From Mucilaginibacter limnophilus (GTDB taxonomy: Bacteria; Bacteroidota; Bacteroidia; Sphingobacteriales; Sphingobacteriaceae), in the NCBI RefSeq assembly GCF_004005815.1, contig NZ_SACK01000003.1:353796-417795 (forward strand): DNA of 64,000 nucleotides, read 5' to 3'. This document shows positions 8,315 to 19,709 of the stretch, one piece after another (within the stretch, counting starts at the first letter, position 1; every line of letters begins with the position of its first letter). The notes under the pieces are model-generated. The model had not been told where the DNA came from, ran no database searches, and saw only the letters and a program-made list of their open reading frames with translations. The position numbers and the translations under genes are program-made.

Positions 8315-11300
8315 TTAATGCTCTCCATGTTCCGAATCAGGCTTGTAGTTGGCCTCCAATTCGGCAAGTTTCTCTTTACCATAAGCAAATCGGGTGATCA
8401 GGTAGAACAATACCGGAACGATAAATATCGCCAGTGATGTTGCGGCAAGCATACCGCCAAATACCGTCCACCCTATGGTTTGACGGGCCATCGCCCCCGC
8501 TCCTGACGCAAATAACAACGGCACAACACCTAATATAAACGCCAGTGACGTCATCACTATCGGTCGCAAACGCAGTCTTACCGCTTCAAGGGTTGCTTGT
8601 TCAAGGTTCATTCCTCTGTCAACACGTTCCTTAGCGAACTCCACAATCAGGATGGCGTTCTTGGCAGCCAAGCCAATCAGGGTAATCAAACCAATTTGTG
8701 CGTAAACGTTATTACTTAACGACGGGAAGAACCACAGGAACAGTATCGCGCCAAATGCGCCAAGCGGTACGGCAAGCAGTACCGAAAACGGCACCGACCA
8801 GCTTTCGTACAACGCTGCCAGGAACAGAAATACGAACCCTATAGACAATAGGAATATATACACCGTTTTTGAACCAGATAATAACTCCTCACGACTAAGG
8901 CCCGAAAACTCATATCCGTAACCTGCAGGTAATACCTGAGCTGCGGTTTCCTGTAAAGCCCTTATCGCGTCACCGCTACTATAACCCGGTTTTGTGCTGC
9001 CGTTTATCTCGGCCGAACGGAACAGATTATAATGTGATATCAGCGGGGCATTCTCAATCATTTTGTAAGAGGTAAGCGTGCTCAAAGGCACCATTTCGCC
9101 GTTGCGGTTACGTACAAAGTACTGACCGATGTTACCGATGTTAGTACGGTAATTTGTATCAGCCTGTGCAACTACCCTAAAGTTACGGCCATAAATGGTA
9201 AAGTCGTTTATATACGAACTACCCATATACGTTTGCAATGCGTTATTTACATCACTTAGTTGCACACCAAGCTTTTTGGCTTTTTCACGATCAATAGTCA
9301 GCTGGTATGACGGTGTCCGCGCTGTAAAGAACGAGAATGCTCGGGCTATTTCCGGGCGACCGTTTATAGCGCCCACAAACGTTTGTAGTGTTTTTTCAAA
9401 GTTTTTAATGTCACCGCCTGCTTCACGCTCCTGTAAAATGAACGAGAAACCACCGGTGTTACCTAAACCCGGGATTGCCGGCGGCTGAATAACCACCACG
9501 CTGGCTTCCTTAAACTTGGCAGATAGTTTTTGCTGCAGCATACCTACCAGCGCGGTAGCCTGATCTTTTTTGTCTCCACGTTCGTCCCAAGGTTTTAGCT
9601 GAACGAATACTGTAGCACTGTTTGACTTGGTAGCAAAGTTCACAGCGTTCAAACCACCTAATGCTGCATAGTGATTGATAGCCGGAATACTATCCAGGGT
9701 CTTCATTACCTCATGTAATACCGCAACAGTGCGCTCGGTTGAAGAGCCTTCAGGCAAATCATAGGTTACATAAATACGTCCCTCATCTTCCAATGGAATG
9801 AATCCTGATGGTTTTTTCATGAAGAGGAATATTGTACCTACTATAATACAAATCAGTATAACTATAACAAACTTTGAATGCTTGATGCCTTTATCAACCG
9901 CGTTTTTATAACGGCCGGTAACTTTGTCAAACCAAGTATTGAATTTGAAAAAGAATCTATCAAGACCTTTTGAGTTTTGATCAAGCTTGTGCGGTTTCAA
10001 TATCAGTGTACATAAAGCCGGAGTAAGTGACAAAGCCACAAATGCAGAAATAAGTACCGATATAGCGATAGTGATAGCGAATTGCTGGTAAAGCCTGCCC
10101 ACAATGCCCGGCACAAAGCCTACCGGCACAAACACCGCCGCCAAAATTAACGCGATAGCTATTACCGGCGCAGAAATATCACGCATGGCATGTATGGTAG
10201 CTTCCCTTGGCGACATACCCTGCTCATCCATGTAATGCTGCACAGCTTCAACCACCACAATAGCGTCGTCCACCACAATACCAATTGCCAGTACGAAACC
10301 GAATAATGTTAAAGTATTGATGGTAAATCCAAGGGGAATGAAGAAAATAAACGTACCCACAATGGAAACCGGAATTGCCAGTACCGGCACAAGCGTTGTA
10401 CGCCAGTTTTGCAAAAACAGGAACACCACGATAATTACCAGCGCAAGGGCTATAACTAATGTTTCAATCACCTCATGCAGCGATACCTTAACCACAGTTA
10501 CCGATTCGAAAGGGATTACATAGTCCACATCAGCCGGGAAGGTTTTCTTAAGCTGCTCCATCGTAGCCTGTACATTATCGGCTGTTTCGATAGCGTTGCT
10601 GCCCGGTGCCTGGTAAATAAGCAGGTATGATGCACGGTTACCATCAACAAATGAGTTACCCGAGTAGTTAAATTTACCCAACTGCACACGGGCTACATCT
10701 TTCAGGTAAACAACTGCGCCAGTTTCCGGGATGGTTTTTACCACGATGTTTTCAAATTCTTTCTGGTTGGTTAAACGGCCTTTTACAAGTACGGTGTACT
10801 CAAAAGTCTGCCCTGTCATCTGCGGGGTTGAACCTACTGTACCGGCAGCTACCTGTGCGTTTTGTTCCTGCAAAGCAGCAGTAACATCGGCAGCCGTCAT
10901 GTTAAGCGCGGCAAGTTTATCAGGTTTAAGCCATATACGCATACTAAAGTCGTCGGCACGTGTAAACACGTCGCCCACACCTTTTGTACGTAATAGCGCG
11001 TCTTTAACAAATATGTTAGTAAAGTTGTCTACAAAGGTTACGTCGTGACTACCTTTTGGCGAAAACATGGCCACAAGCATTAATATACTCGGGTTACGTT
11101 TACGCACGGTTAAGCCCAAACGCTGCACTTCCTGCGGAAGCGTTGGCAAGGCAATACCTACACGGTTTTGTACGTCAAGTGCGGCAATGTTGATATCGGT
11201 ACCTACTTCAAAGTTTACCGTCATGCTCATTTGCCCGTTGCTGGTACTGTTACTTTGCAGGTAGGTCATGCCCGGCGTACCGTTCACCTGCACCTCAACA

Positions 11301-11494
11301 GGCGTGGCAACGGTTTGCTCAACCGTGAGCGCGTCGGCACCAGTATAGTTACCGGTAACCTGCACGGTTGGCGGTGTAATATCAGGATACTGGCCTACCG
11401 GCAATGAGGTTATGGCCAGCGTACCAACAATTACAATTACTAATGATATAACAATGGCTGTAACAGGCCGTTTTATAAAGGTTTCTGCAATCAT
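8315..11494 (-). CDS. RND multidrug efflux pump, HAE1 family inner-membrane subunit
   Basis: 1059 residues, the expected AcrB/MexB length. The N-terminus (AETFIKRPVTAIVISL) begins helix 1. The proton-relay Asp pair is in GIVVDDAIVVVEAVQ (about residues 408-409) and the relay Lys in GLAAKNAILIVEFA (about 944). Two large periplasmic loops and twelve membrane helices are present. It takes hydrophobic drugs or envelope compounds from the periplasm and inner leaflet and drives them out by proton motive force with the adaptor and TolC partner encoded just upstream (61-bp gap). Substrates are not predictable. Confidence 0.95.
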   Translation of the reverse strand: MIAETFIKRPVTAIVISLVIVIVGTLAITSLPVGQYPDITPPTVQVTGNYTGADALTVEQTVATPVEVQVNGTPGMTYLQSNSTSNGQMSMTVNFEVGTDINIAALDVQNRVGIALPTLPQEVQRLGLTVRKRNPSILMLVAMFSPKGSHDVTFVDNFTNIFVKDALLRTKGVGDVFTRADDFSMRIWLKPDKLAALNMTAADVTAALQEQNAQVAAGTVGSTPQMTGQTFEYTVLVKGRLTNQKEFENIVVKTIPETGAVVYLKDVARVQLGKFNYSGNSFVDGNRASYLLIYQAPGSNAIETADNVQATMEQLKKTFPADVDYVIPFESVTVVKVSLHEVIETLVIALALVIIVVFLFLQNWRTTLVPVLAIPVSIVGTFIFFIPLGFTINTLTLFGFVLAIGIVVDDAIVVVEAVQHYMDEQGMSPREATIHAMRDISAPVIAIALILAAVFVPVGFVPGIVGRLYQQFAITIAISVLISAFVALSLTPALCTLILKPHKLDQNSKGLDRFFFKFNTWFDKVTGRYKNAVDKGIKHSKFVIVILICIIVGTIFLFMKKPSGFIPLEDEGRIYVTYDLPEGSSTERTVAVLHEVMKTLDSIPAINHYAALGGLNAVNFATKSNSATVFVQLKPWDERGDKKDQATALVGMLQQKLSAKFKEASVVVIQPPAIPGLGNTGGFSFILQEREAGGDIKNFEKTLQTFVGAINGRPEIARAFSFFTARTPSYQLTIDREKAKKLGVQLSDVNNALQTYMGSSYINDFTIYGRNFRVVAQADTNYRTNIGNIGQYFVRNRNGEMVPLSTLTSYKMIENAPLISHYNLFRSAEINGSTKPGYSSGDAIRALQETAAQVLPAGYGYEFSGLSREELLSGSKTVYIFLLSIGFVFLFLAALYESWSVPFSVLLAVPLGAFGAILFLWFFPSLSNNVYAQIGLITLIGLAAKNAILIVEFAKERVDRGMNLEQATLEAVRLRLRPIVMTSLAFILGVVPLLFASGAGAMARQTIGWTVFGGMLAATSLAIFIVPVLFYLITRFAYGKEKLAELEANYKPDSEHGEH

Positions 11495-11555
11495 TCTATT
11501 AGTCTTTATTCACCGCAGGAAAACACCTGCTGTTATTTAAGGCAATGCCTTGTTA

Positions 11556-12692
11556 TTATTTACCCGCAGGTTTACCTTGTTGCGGCGCACCGGCAGCTGC
11601 AGGCGGCGGACCAAGCATTATCTTGCTGCTATCGCGCAGGCGCTGGAAACCTTCGGTTATTACATTTTCGCCTTGCTCAAGGCCTTTGGTAATAATAATA
11701 TTATCAGAAATACGCGGGCCAAGCTCCACTTTTCTTTGAAGGGCGATGCTGTCTTTCGCAACAAAAACGAAAAACTCACCCATTTGCTCGGTAATGGCTT
11801 TATACGGAATTTGAATACGATTTCCGGAGTTTTGATTAAGCACCTGTAGTACGCCATTCATACCGTCCTGCAGTTCGCGGCTATCGTTAGGAAACTGCAC
11901 ACGTACACGCACACTACCTGTTTGATTGTCCACTCCCCTGTCTATCGTAAGCAGCTTACCTGTTTTGCTGTAGGTAGTACCATTAGCCAACTGGAACCTG
12001 AAGGTAGTATCGCTGCTGCCTTGCTGCAGTTTATAAAACCTGTCTATCTCCTGCTCGTTTACTACGATCTCAACTGCAACTGGGCTTTCTGCAGATATGG
12101 TATTTAACAATGTTGAACCCGGAGTAACCTGCGAACCTAACCTTACCTGCGATATACCGATACGGCCGGTAAACGGCGCGGTAATGGTAGCATATGAAAG
12201 ATCAGTACGGGCGGCTTCCTGTGCAGCTACTGCAACTGCAACCTGGCTTCTGGCTGTTTCATAAGTAGCGGTGGCCTGATCAACAGTTTGACGGGCAACC
12301 GCATCGTTTTTCAACAGCATATTGTACCTGTCAATATCTTTCTGCGCGCGTAGAAGATTAGCGCGAGCACTTACCACGTTGGCTTGCGCCTGCTGGTAAG
12401 CAGCTAAATATTTACGGCGATCAATCTCATATAAAGGCTGACCCTTTTTAACTATATCGCCCTCTTTAAAAAATATATTTGTAATAAAGCCCGGCACCTG
12501 GCTACGCAGCTCTACAGTATTTAAAGCTACTACCTTACCCTGATACTTGTCATAATAAGCAGCAGGTGTAAGTTTAGCTTCAGCTACGTTTACAGGTGTT
12601 GCCGGCGGTGGCGCCTGCTGCTCCTGCTTGCTGCCGCATCCTGCCGCTAAAATGGCCACAGTGGCCAGTGTATATATATATGTATTTTTCAT
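11556..12692 (-). CDS. RND efflux periplasmic adaptor (membrane fusion) lipoprotein
   Basis: 378 residues. The N-terminus ends in a lipobox (ILAAGC) so the mature protein is anchored by an acylated cysteine. The order is lipoyl/barrel-sandwich half (VELRSQVPGFI), alpha-helical hairpin rich in Ala/Gln (residues about 95-165), second lipoyl half (ATITAPFTGRIGISQV) and beta-barrel/membrane-proximal domains: an AcrA-type adaptor. The Pro/Ala/Gln-rich C-terminal tail is low-complexity. It links the TolC-like channel to the pump; it lies between those two genes in one operon, 11 bp after tolC. Confidence 0.93.
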   Translation of the reverse strand: MKNTYIYTLATVAILAAGCGSKQEQQAPPPATPVNVAEAKLTPAAYYDKYQGKVVALNTVELRSQVPGFITNIFFKEGDIVKKGQPLYEIDRRKYLAAYQQAQANVVSARANLLRAQKDIDRYNMLLKNDAVARQTVDQATATYETARSQVAVAVAAQEAARTDLSYATITAPFTGRIGISQVRLGSQVTPGSTLLNTISAESPVAVEIVVNEQEIDRFYKLQQGSSDTTFRFQLANGTTYSKTGKLLTIDRGVDNQTGSVRVRVQFPNDSRELQDGMNGVLQVLNQNSGNRIQIPYKAITEQMGEFFVFVAKDSIALQRKVELGPRISDNIIITKGLEQGENVITEGFQRLRDSSKIMLGPPPAAAGAPQQGKPAGK

Positions 12693-12703
12693 ATCCGGTT
12701 TGG

Positions 12704-14029
12704 TTATTGTACTGCAAGCGTGCCCGATGCGCGTTCCACATCTATCCTGCTTGACAGTAATTGAAATAAAGCGTTGTAATAATTAAGTTGAGCTGTGCGT
12801 AAATCAGTTTGGGCCACAATAACATCAAGGTATACTTTTATACCTTCCCTGTACTGCAGACTTACTACATTAAATACATCCTGAGCCAGCTCCATGTTTT
12901 GTTTGGTTAACACCCATGCAGTGTAATTGCTTTTATAATTAGCCATTGCCTGCACATATTCAGTATTAATTACATTCTTTACATTAATAATGTCCTGATC
13001 AACACGTTCTTCCTGCAAGCGTGCCTTCCTTAGATTTTGAATACGGCGTGTTCCCTGGAAAATAGGAATACTAAGCGATAAACCTACATACCCATTTGGG
13101 AAGGTGTTATCATACAGGTTTGATAAACTGCTGTTGGCATAAATCAAATTGTATGCACCCACTGCCGATAATGAAGGAAGGAAACCCCACTTATAATAGC
13201 TTACGTTAAGGTTTTGCAGCGATTTAGTAGTTAGCAGTTGCTGATACTCGATACGTTTGGTAACATCAAGTATCTGGTTGGTATCAATAGTTGCTTCGGC
13301 TACATAACGTGCAGAATCATACTGAAGAGAAAGATTGGTATTAGCGTTTACACCCATTATTTGTTTCAGATATGCTTCGCGGCTTTTTATGGCCTCAGTA
13401 GTTTGTTTGCGGGTAACCATGGCATTGTTAAGCGCGATAGTGGCTTGTTTGAAGTCAATTTTATCAGTAACACCTGCTTCGTAACGGCTGCGTGCATCTT
13501 TAAGACTGCGTTGCAGGCGGGTGATGTCTTCATTAGTGATACTTAGCTGCCTTTGAGAAAGCAGCACATCAAAAAATGCCTTGCTTACTTCTGATACAAC
13601 ATCAATGCGGTTAAGCTGTGAATTTTGGCGGTAATATTGCCTTGAAAAACGTGCTGTACGCGATGCCAGGAAAACATCATTATTATATAGTGTTTGTGTG
13701 GCCTGTACACCAAGGTTTGAAAGGTTTCGGATATCAGTAGTTACACCGCCCGGTATATTGGCCGCGCCGGCAACCGGACCACCTTTAAAATAGTGTTGTA
13801 CTGTACCGGTACCATTAACCTGCGGAAGCCAGCCCGACAGGCCAATACGAATATCACGTTCGTTTATTTCTTCATCAATGGCAGCTTGTTTAACAGCCGG
13901 CTGATTTTTCAGGGCAAAGTCGATACATTGCCTTAAAGTAAGGTTTCCTTTTAAGGTATCGGCAGTTGTTTGCGCGAAAATAGTGACAGGCAGTGTAAGA
14001 CAGAGTATTATTAATATGTGTTTTTTCAT
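12704..14029 (-). CDS. TolC-family outer-membrane efflux channel
   Basis: 441 residues with a signal peptide (cleavage after IFAQ) and two repeats of the outer membrane efflux protein domain. Long heptad-rich helices are interrupted by strand segments such as GYVGLSLSIPIFQGTRR, typical of the TolC barrel entry. It forms a trimeric exit duct for the RND pump and is first in the operon (tolC, adaptor, pump). Confidence 0.92.
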   Translation of the reverse strand: MKKHILIILCLTLPVTIFAQTTADTLKGNLTLRQCIDFALKNQPAVKQAAIDEEINERDIRIGLSGWLPQVNGTGTVQHYFKGGPVAGAANIPGGVTTDIRNLSNLGVQATQTLYNNDVFLASRTARFSRQYYRQNSQLNRIDVVSEVSKAFFDVLLSQRQLSITNEDITRLQRSLKDARSRYEAGVTDKIDFKQATIALNNAMVTRKQTTEAIKSREAYLKQIMGVNANTNLSLQYDSARYVAEATIDTNQILDVTKRIEYQQLLTTKSLQNLNVSYYKWGFLPSLSAVGAYNLIYANSSLSNLYDNTFPNGYVGLSLSIPIFQGTRRIQNLRKARLQEERVDQDIINVKNVINTEYVQAMANYKSNYTAWVLTKQNMELAQDVFNVVSLQYREGIKVYLDVIVAQTDLRTAQLNYYNALFQLLSSRIDVERASGTLAVQ

Positions 14030-15588
<1,559 letters not shown>

Positions 15589-15600
15589 CACAATATAAAA

Positions 15601-15620
15601 GGTGTGCCGCAAGGCACGCC
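15601..15620 (+). terminator. Short GC hairpin after spt, weak terminator or attenuator
   Basis: GGTGTGCC and GGCACGCC pair around a GCAA tetraloop (one G-U pair), followed by TTATTTGTTT. The T-run is interrupted, so it may only reduce read-through into the acyltransferase gene downstream. Confidence 0.55.
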
Positions 15621-15667
15621 TTATTTGTTTCCAATTAAAACACCTCATCCCCCACACCCCTATCAAC

Positions 15668-16783
15668 ATGAGCCAGATAGTTCCGGTTAAGTCGAAAAAA
15701 GAACTTGCCGCGTTTATTGATTTTCCGCACGAGTTACACAAAAACGATCCGAACTATGTGCCGGAACTGTTTATTGCGCAACGCGACCTGCTAACCACTC
15801 ATCCGTTTTACAAACACTCAACTTTACAGGCGTTTTTGGCGTATAATGGGGATAAGATTGTAGGCCGGATTGCAGCTGTATGGAATACTAACCATAACAC
15901 GTTTAACAACGTAAGCGATGGTTTTTTTGGTTTTTTTGATTGCGTAAACGATCAGGCTACTGCAAACTCATTGTTTGAGTCGGCAAAAAACTGGCTTAAA
16001 GAAAAGGGCGCTACCAAACTTGTTGGGCCTGCAAACCCATCAACGAACGAAACCTGCGGCCTTTTAGTAAAAGGTTTTAACAAGCCACCGGTTGTAATGA
16101 TGCCTTATAACCCGGAGTATTACGTTGAACTCCTGGAAAGGGCTGGTTTTACAAAACAGGTTGATTTGTTTGCCTATAGCTGGACAGGTCAGCAATACAA
16201 CGACAAATCGCTGCAATTGCTTGATAAGCTGCAGCAGCGCTTAACGCGCAGCGACATCATTATTCGTAAAATCAATTTAAAAAAGTTTAAAGAAGAAGCC
16301 GCTGCTCTCCGTGAAGTTTACAACACGGCTTGGGATAAGAATCTTGGCTTTTTCCCAATGACCAACGAAGAGTTTGATTATACAGCTAAGGATCTTAAAA
16401 TGATACTCGACCCGGACTTTTGCGTGCTGGCCGAGCAGAACGGAAAGATTGTTGGTTTTGGCGTAGCTATACCCGATATTAACCAGATACTTAAAACCAT
16501 TAAAAAAGGCAGGTTATTGCCTACAGGCATTTTTAAGCTATTACTTAATAAAAGCAAGATACGGGGTATCCGCATTATGCTGCTTGGGGTTGTTGAGGGT
16601 TACCGTAAAATGGGTATCGAGGCTTGCTTATATGGTAATATCATCAAAGAGTACCGTCGTAAAAATCTTGATTACGCCGAAGCCAGCTGGACACTTGAAC
16701 ACAATGACATGGTAAACAGAGCTATTGAAGCCATTGGCGGTGATCAGTATAAAACCTACCGTATTTACGAAAAAACTATATGA
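15668..16783 (+). CDS. GNAT-fold N-acyltransferase, candidate bacterial ceramide synthase
   Basis: 371 residues from ATG 15668; an upstream GTG at 15602 lies inside the hairpin and is unlikely. The N-terminal half has the pattern of the large GNAT-like family (PELFIAQRDLL, IVGRIAAVWN, GFFDCVND, GPANPSTNE), and the second half repeats acyltransferase-like strands (FGVAIPDINQIL, MLLGVVEGYRKMGIE, AEASWTLEHND). Known: in Caulobacter-type pathways a GNAT-like protein N-acylates the sphingoid base, and homologues lie next to spt in Bacteroidota. Inferred: the same step here. It is sandwiched between spt and an NAD-dependent epimerase whose ATG overlaps its stop (ATGA). Confidence 0.7.
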   Translation: MSQIVPVKSKKELAAFIDFPHELHKNDPNYVPELFIAQRDLLTTHPFYKHSTLQAFLAYNGDKIVGRIAAVWNTNHNTFNNVSDGFFGFFDCVNDQATANSLFESAKNWLKEKGATKLVGPANPSTNETCGLLVKGFNKPPVVMMPYNPEYYVELLERAGFTKQVDLFAYSWTGQQYNDKSLQLLDKLQQRLTRSDIIIRKINLKKFKEEAAALREVYNTAWDKNLGFFPMTNEEFDYTAKDLKMILDPDFCVLAEQNGKIVGFGVAIPDINQILKTIKKGRLLPTGIFKLLLNKSKIRGIRIMLLGVVEGYRKMGIEACLYGNIIKEYRRKNLDYAEASWTLEHNDMVNRAIEAIGGDQYKTYRIYEKTI

Positions 16784-17766
16784 GGGACAGGGTTTTAATA
16801 ACCGGTGCGAGCGGGTTTGTAGGGTTTTCATTAATTGAAGAAGCGCTTAAGAATAATCTTGAGGTTTTTGCCGCTGTTAGAAAAAGCAGCCGGGTAGATC
16901 ATTTGAAAGATCTGGAAATACAGTATATTTACCCCGATTTTTCCAGCCAATCGTCCTTACAAAAGCTAATTGAAGAATACCGTATAAATTACATTATACA
17001 TGCGGCAGGTGTAACCAAGGCCCGTTCGCAGCAAGAGTATAGTGTTATAAACGCACGTTATACTTTTAACCTGGCGCAGGCAGCTGTAAATGCCAATACT
17101 AACTTTAAAAAGTTTGTATTGATAAGCAGCCTTGCGGCTATAGGTCCGCTTGAAACACTTAGTGGCATAATTACACCTGAAACAAAGCCAAATCCGGTAA
17201 CAGCTTACGGTCGTAGTAAACTTGATGCGGAAGAGCGATTACAAAGCGTAAAAGGTTTAAACTTTACCATTATCAGACCTACGGCTGTTTACGGCCCGCG
17301 CGATAAAGACATTTTCATCTTTTTTAAGCAGGTTAGAAAAGGCATTGAGCCATACATAGGTAAAAAAGCGCAAAAGCTCACTTTCATTTACGTAAAGGAT
17401 TTGGCAAAAGTAAGCTTAAAAGCGCTGTATGCAGGCGATGGCAAGGCATATAACATAAGCGACGGAAATTTTTATGACAAATATGCGTTGGGTAATATCA
17501 CAAAAAGTATATTAAATTTGACAGCACTAAAATTAACGCTGCCTTTAGGGTTAGTAAAAGTGATAGCCGCAATTGCACAAGGCGTAAGCTCTATGCGAAA
17601 TAAGGCTTCAGCGTTAAACATTGAAAAACTAAAAGAGCTTAATGCCGCAAACTGGAACTGCGATATTGAACAGGCAAAGCACGATCTGGGATTTTATCCT
17701 GAATATGATCTGGATAAAGGATTGCATGAAACGTTAAACTGGTATAAAGCAAATAAATGGCTTTAA
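16780..17766 (+). CDS. NAD-dependent epimerase/dehydrogenase, candidate ceramide reductase (CerR-like)
   Basis: 328 residues, extended short-chain dehydrogenase. The nucleotide-binding GASGFVG is at residues 8-14 and the catalytic Tyr/Lys pair is in AYGRSK (about 146-150), with a Ser in ISSLAA. In bacterial sphingolipid synthesis an NAD(P)-dependent epimerase-like protein reduces the 3-keto group after acylation. Position directly after spt and the acyltransferase (4-bp overlap) supports this role, but generic sugar-nucleotide or dihydroflavonol-reductase-like functions cannot be excluded by sequence. Confidence 0.72.
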   Translation: MRDRVLITGASGFVGFSLIEEALKNNLEVFAAVRKSSRVDHLKDLEIQYIYPDFSSQSSLQKLIEEYRINYIIHAAGVTKARSQQEYSVINARYTFNLAQAAVNANTNFKKFVLISSLAAIGPLETLSGIITPETKPNPVTAYGRSKLDAEERLQSVKGLNFTIIRPTAVYGPRDKDIFIFFKQVRKGIEPYIGKKAQKLTFIYVKDLAKVSLKALYAGDGKAYNISDGNFYDKYALGNITKSILNLTALKLTLPLGLVKVIAAIAQGVSSMRNKASALNIEKLKELNAANWNCDIEQAKHDLGFYPEYDLDKGLHETLNWYKANKWL

Positions 17767-17796
17767 ACCTCACAGATAAATAAAAGTAACAATTAA

Positions 17797-19122
17797 ATGA
17801 AACACATTATTAAACCTGCTGAAGGTAAATTAGGAATTTTACTTCCGGGATTAGGCGCGGTGGCAACCACCTTAATTGCGGGTGTTGAATCAGTAAAAAA
17901 AGGATTATCAGAACCCGTTGGCTCGCTTACCCAAATGGGCACTATACGTTTAGGCAAAAGAACCGAGAACCGTAAACCAAAAATTAAGGACTTTGTGCCA
18001 CTGGCTGGTCTTAATGATATAGTTTGGGGTGGCTGGGATGTTTACTCAGATAACGTTTACGAGGCAGCAACAAAAGCTGCGGTGTTAGAGCGTCATCATA
18101 TTGAGGCTGTTAAGGAAGAATTGGAAAAAATTGTTCCGATGAAAGCCGCTTTTGATCGCAGCTACGCTAAAAACCTTGATGGCACTCACGTTAAAACCGG
18201 TACCCGTTATGAGCTTGCTCAGCAGCTGATGGAAGACATCACCAACTTTAAAGAGCAAAATGGCCTTGACCGTGTGGTTATTGTTTGGTGTGCTTCAACC
18301 GAGGTTTACAATGAACCTATTGATATCCATAACAGCCTTGAAGCTTTTGAAGAAGCTTTAAAAAATGACGACAAGCGTATTGCTCCGTCAATGCTATATG
18401 CTTATGCTGCATTGAAATTAGGCGTGCCTTTTGCTAACGGCGCCCCTAACCTAACTGTTGATATCCCTGCAATGGTGGAGTTAGCAAAACAAACACAAAC
18501 TCCTATTGCCGGTAAAGATTTCAAAACAGGTCAAACCCTGATGAAAACTATTTTGGCACCAGGCTTAGCTATCCGTGCTTTAGGTGTAAAAGGCTGGTTC
18601 TCTACAAACATCCTGGGTAACCGTGATGGTTTAGTGCTTGATGATCCGGAAAACTTCAAAACTAAAGAAGTATCAAAAGAAAGCGTGTTAACTGATATCC
18701 TTAATGCACAAGACAGTCCTGAACTTTATGGCGACCTGTTCCACAAAATACGTATCAACTACTATCCTCCGCATGGCGATAACAAAGAAAGCTGGGATAA
18801 CATCGACATCTTTGGCTGGTTAGGCTACAAAATGCAGATCAAGATCAACTTCCTTTGCCGCGACTCAATTTTAGCGGCGCCAATTGTTCTTGACCTGGCC
18901 CTGTTTAGCGATTTTGCCAAACGTGCCGGCATGAGCGGTATTCAGGAATGGTTATCATTCTACCTGAAAAGCCCGCAAACCGCGCCGGGCTTACCAGCAG
19001 AGAATGACGTGTTTAAACAATTGATCAAATTAGAAAACACTCTACGTTACCTGATGGGTGAAGATTTAATTACTCACCTTGGTTTGGATTATTATGAAGA
19101 ATTAGTAGAAAGCAACTACTAG
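17797..19122 (+). CDS. ino1: Inositol-3-phosphate synthase (myo-inositol-1-phosphate synthase)
   Basis: 441 residues. NAD-binding start GILLPGLGAVATTLIAGV, then GGWDVYSDN and the catalytic-domain segment NGAPNLTVDIP and the lysine-rich stretch AGKDFKTGQTLMKT are hallmarks of the bacterial branch. It converts glucose 6-phosphate to inositol 3-phosphate, the headgroup precursor of inositol lipids. It lies 30 bp after the epimerase and ends in a strong terminator. Presence in a sphingolipid locus points to inositol phosphoryl-ceramide or phosphatidylinositol synthesis. Confidence 0.93.
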   Translation: MKHIIKPAEGKLGILLPGLGAVATTLIAGVESVKKGLSEPVGSLTQMGTIRLGKRTENRKPKIKDFVPLAGLNDIVWGGWDVYSDNVYEAATKAAVLERHHIEAVKEELEKIVPMKAAFDRSYAKNLDGTHVKTGTRYELAQQLMEDITNFKEQNGLDRVVIVWCASTEVYNEPIDIHNSLEAFEEALKNDDKRIAPSMLYAYAALKLGVPFANGAPNLTVDIPAMVELAKQTQTPIAGKDFKTGQTLMKTILAPGLAIRALGVKGWFSTNILGNRDGLVLDDPENFKTKEVSKESVLTDILNAQDSPELYGDLFHKIRINYYPPHGDNKESWDNIDIFGWLGYKMQIKINFLCRDSILAAPIVLDLALFSDFAKRAGMSGIQEWLSFYLKSPQTAPGLPAENDVFKQLIKLENTLRYLMGEDLITHLGLDYYEELVESNY

Positions 19123-19137
19123 CTTCTTCTTCGCTCA

Positions 19138-19183
19138 ATAAATAAAGCCCGACTAAACATAGTTTCAGTCGGGCTTTATTTAT
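19138..19183 (+). terminator. Rho-independent terminator after ino1
   Basis: 17-bp stem (19138-19154 with 19167-19183) with core AAGCCCGACT and 12-nt loop, flanked by A-rich and T-rich sides. It splits the lipid locus into two transcription units. Confidence 0.88.
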
Positions 19184-19207
19184 ATCTTATTAATTAAAGC
19201 GTTTTTG

Positions 19208-19215
19208 TAACTTTG
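19208..19215 (+). promoter_or_regulatory. Probable -7 box (TAACTTTG) of the second lipid unit
   Basis: Exact TAnnTTTG match 25 bp after the ino1 terminator and about 110 bp before the GtrA ATG. It implies a leader of about 100 nt. A -33 match is weak. Confidence 0.5.
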
Positions 19216-19322
19216 CGGCCTTTTGCTGATCTAATAAAACACAAACTATCAGCTGGTACAATTATTAATACTGATAAGTGGCATTTAACATACTGCCTGC
19301 AGTATAATAAGTTTTAATAAAT

Positions 19323-19694
19323 ATGGCAACTTTTGTAAAGGCGCAGGCTTCGTCGTTAATATCGACAATTATTGACTTTACAACCACAATTGTTTGCAAT
19401 CATTTTTTTCATCTTTGGTACGTTTATTCAAACTTTACAGGTACGGTAGCCGGCGGGGTAACAAACTTCGCGTTGGGGCGCTTCTGGGTGTTTGACGCTC
19501 AAGAAAAAAATGCCCCTAAACAAATGGTTAAATACATTTTGGTTTGGATGGGAAATTTAGGACTTAACAACGGTGGCGTTTATTTATTTGTGGATTTTTT
19601 TCATATCGACAAATATATCTCCAAGATAATCGTCTCTCTTGTAGTGGGTATTGGTTACAACTACGTCATGCAAAAAAAGTTTGTGTTTGCATAA
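19323..19694 (+). CDS. GtrA family membrane protein
   Basis: 123 residues with four predicted membrane segments and the GtrA family segments FTGTVAGGVTNFALGRFWVF and the C-terminal NYVMQKKFVF. GtrA-type proteins are thought to flip or move polyprenyl-linked sugars or other lipid-linked headgroups across the inner membrane. In this lipid locus a role in moving an inositol-lipid or glycolipid intermediate is plausible but unproven. Confidence 0.85.
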   Translation: MATFVKAQASSLISTIIDFTTTIVCNHFFHLWYVYSNFTGTVAGGVTNFALGRFWVFDAQEKNAPKQMVKYILVWMGNLGLNNGGVYLFVDFFHIDKYISKIIVSLVVGIGYNYVMQKKFVFA

Positions 19695-19709
19695 TTGCGT
19701 TTACATTAC

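Noticed and set aside
8152..8388. 78-residue minus-strand open frame
   Set aside because: Runs through the perfect terminator stem and the end of the RND pump gene; no credible start or composition.
9195..11407. Several plus-strand frames inside the RND pump gene
   Set aside because: Antisense shadows of a well-conserved 1059-residue gene.
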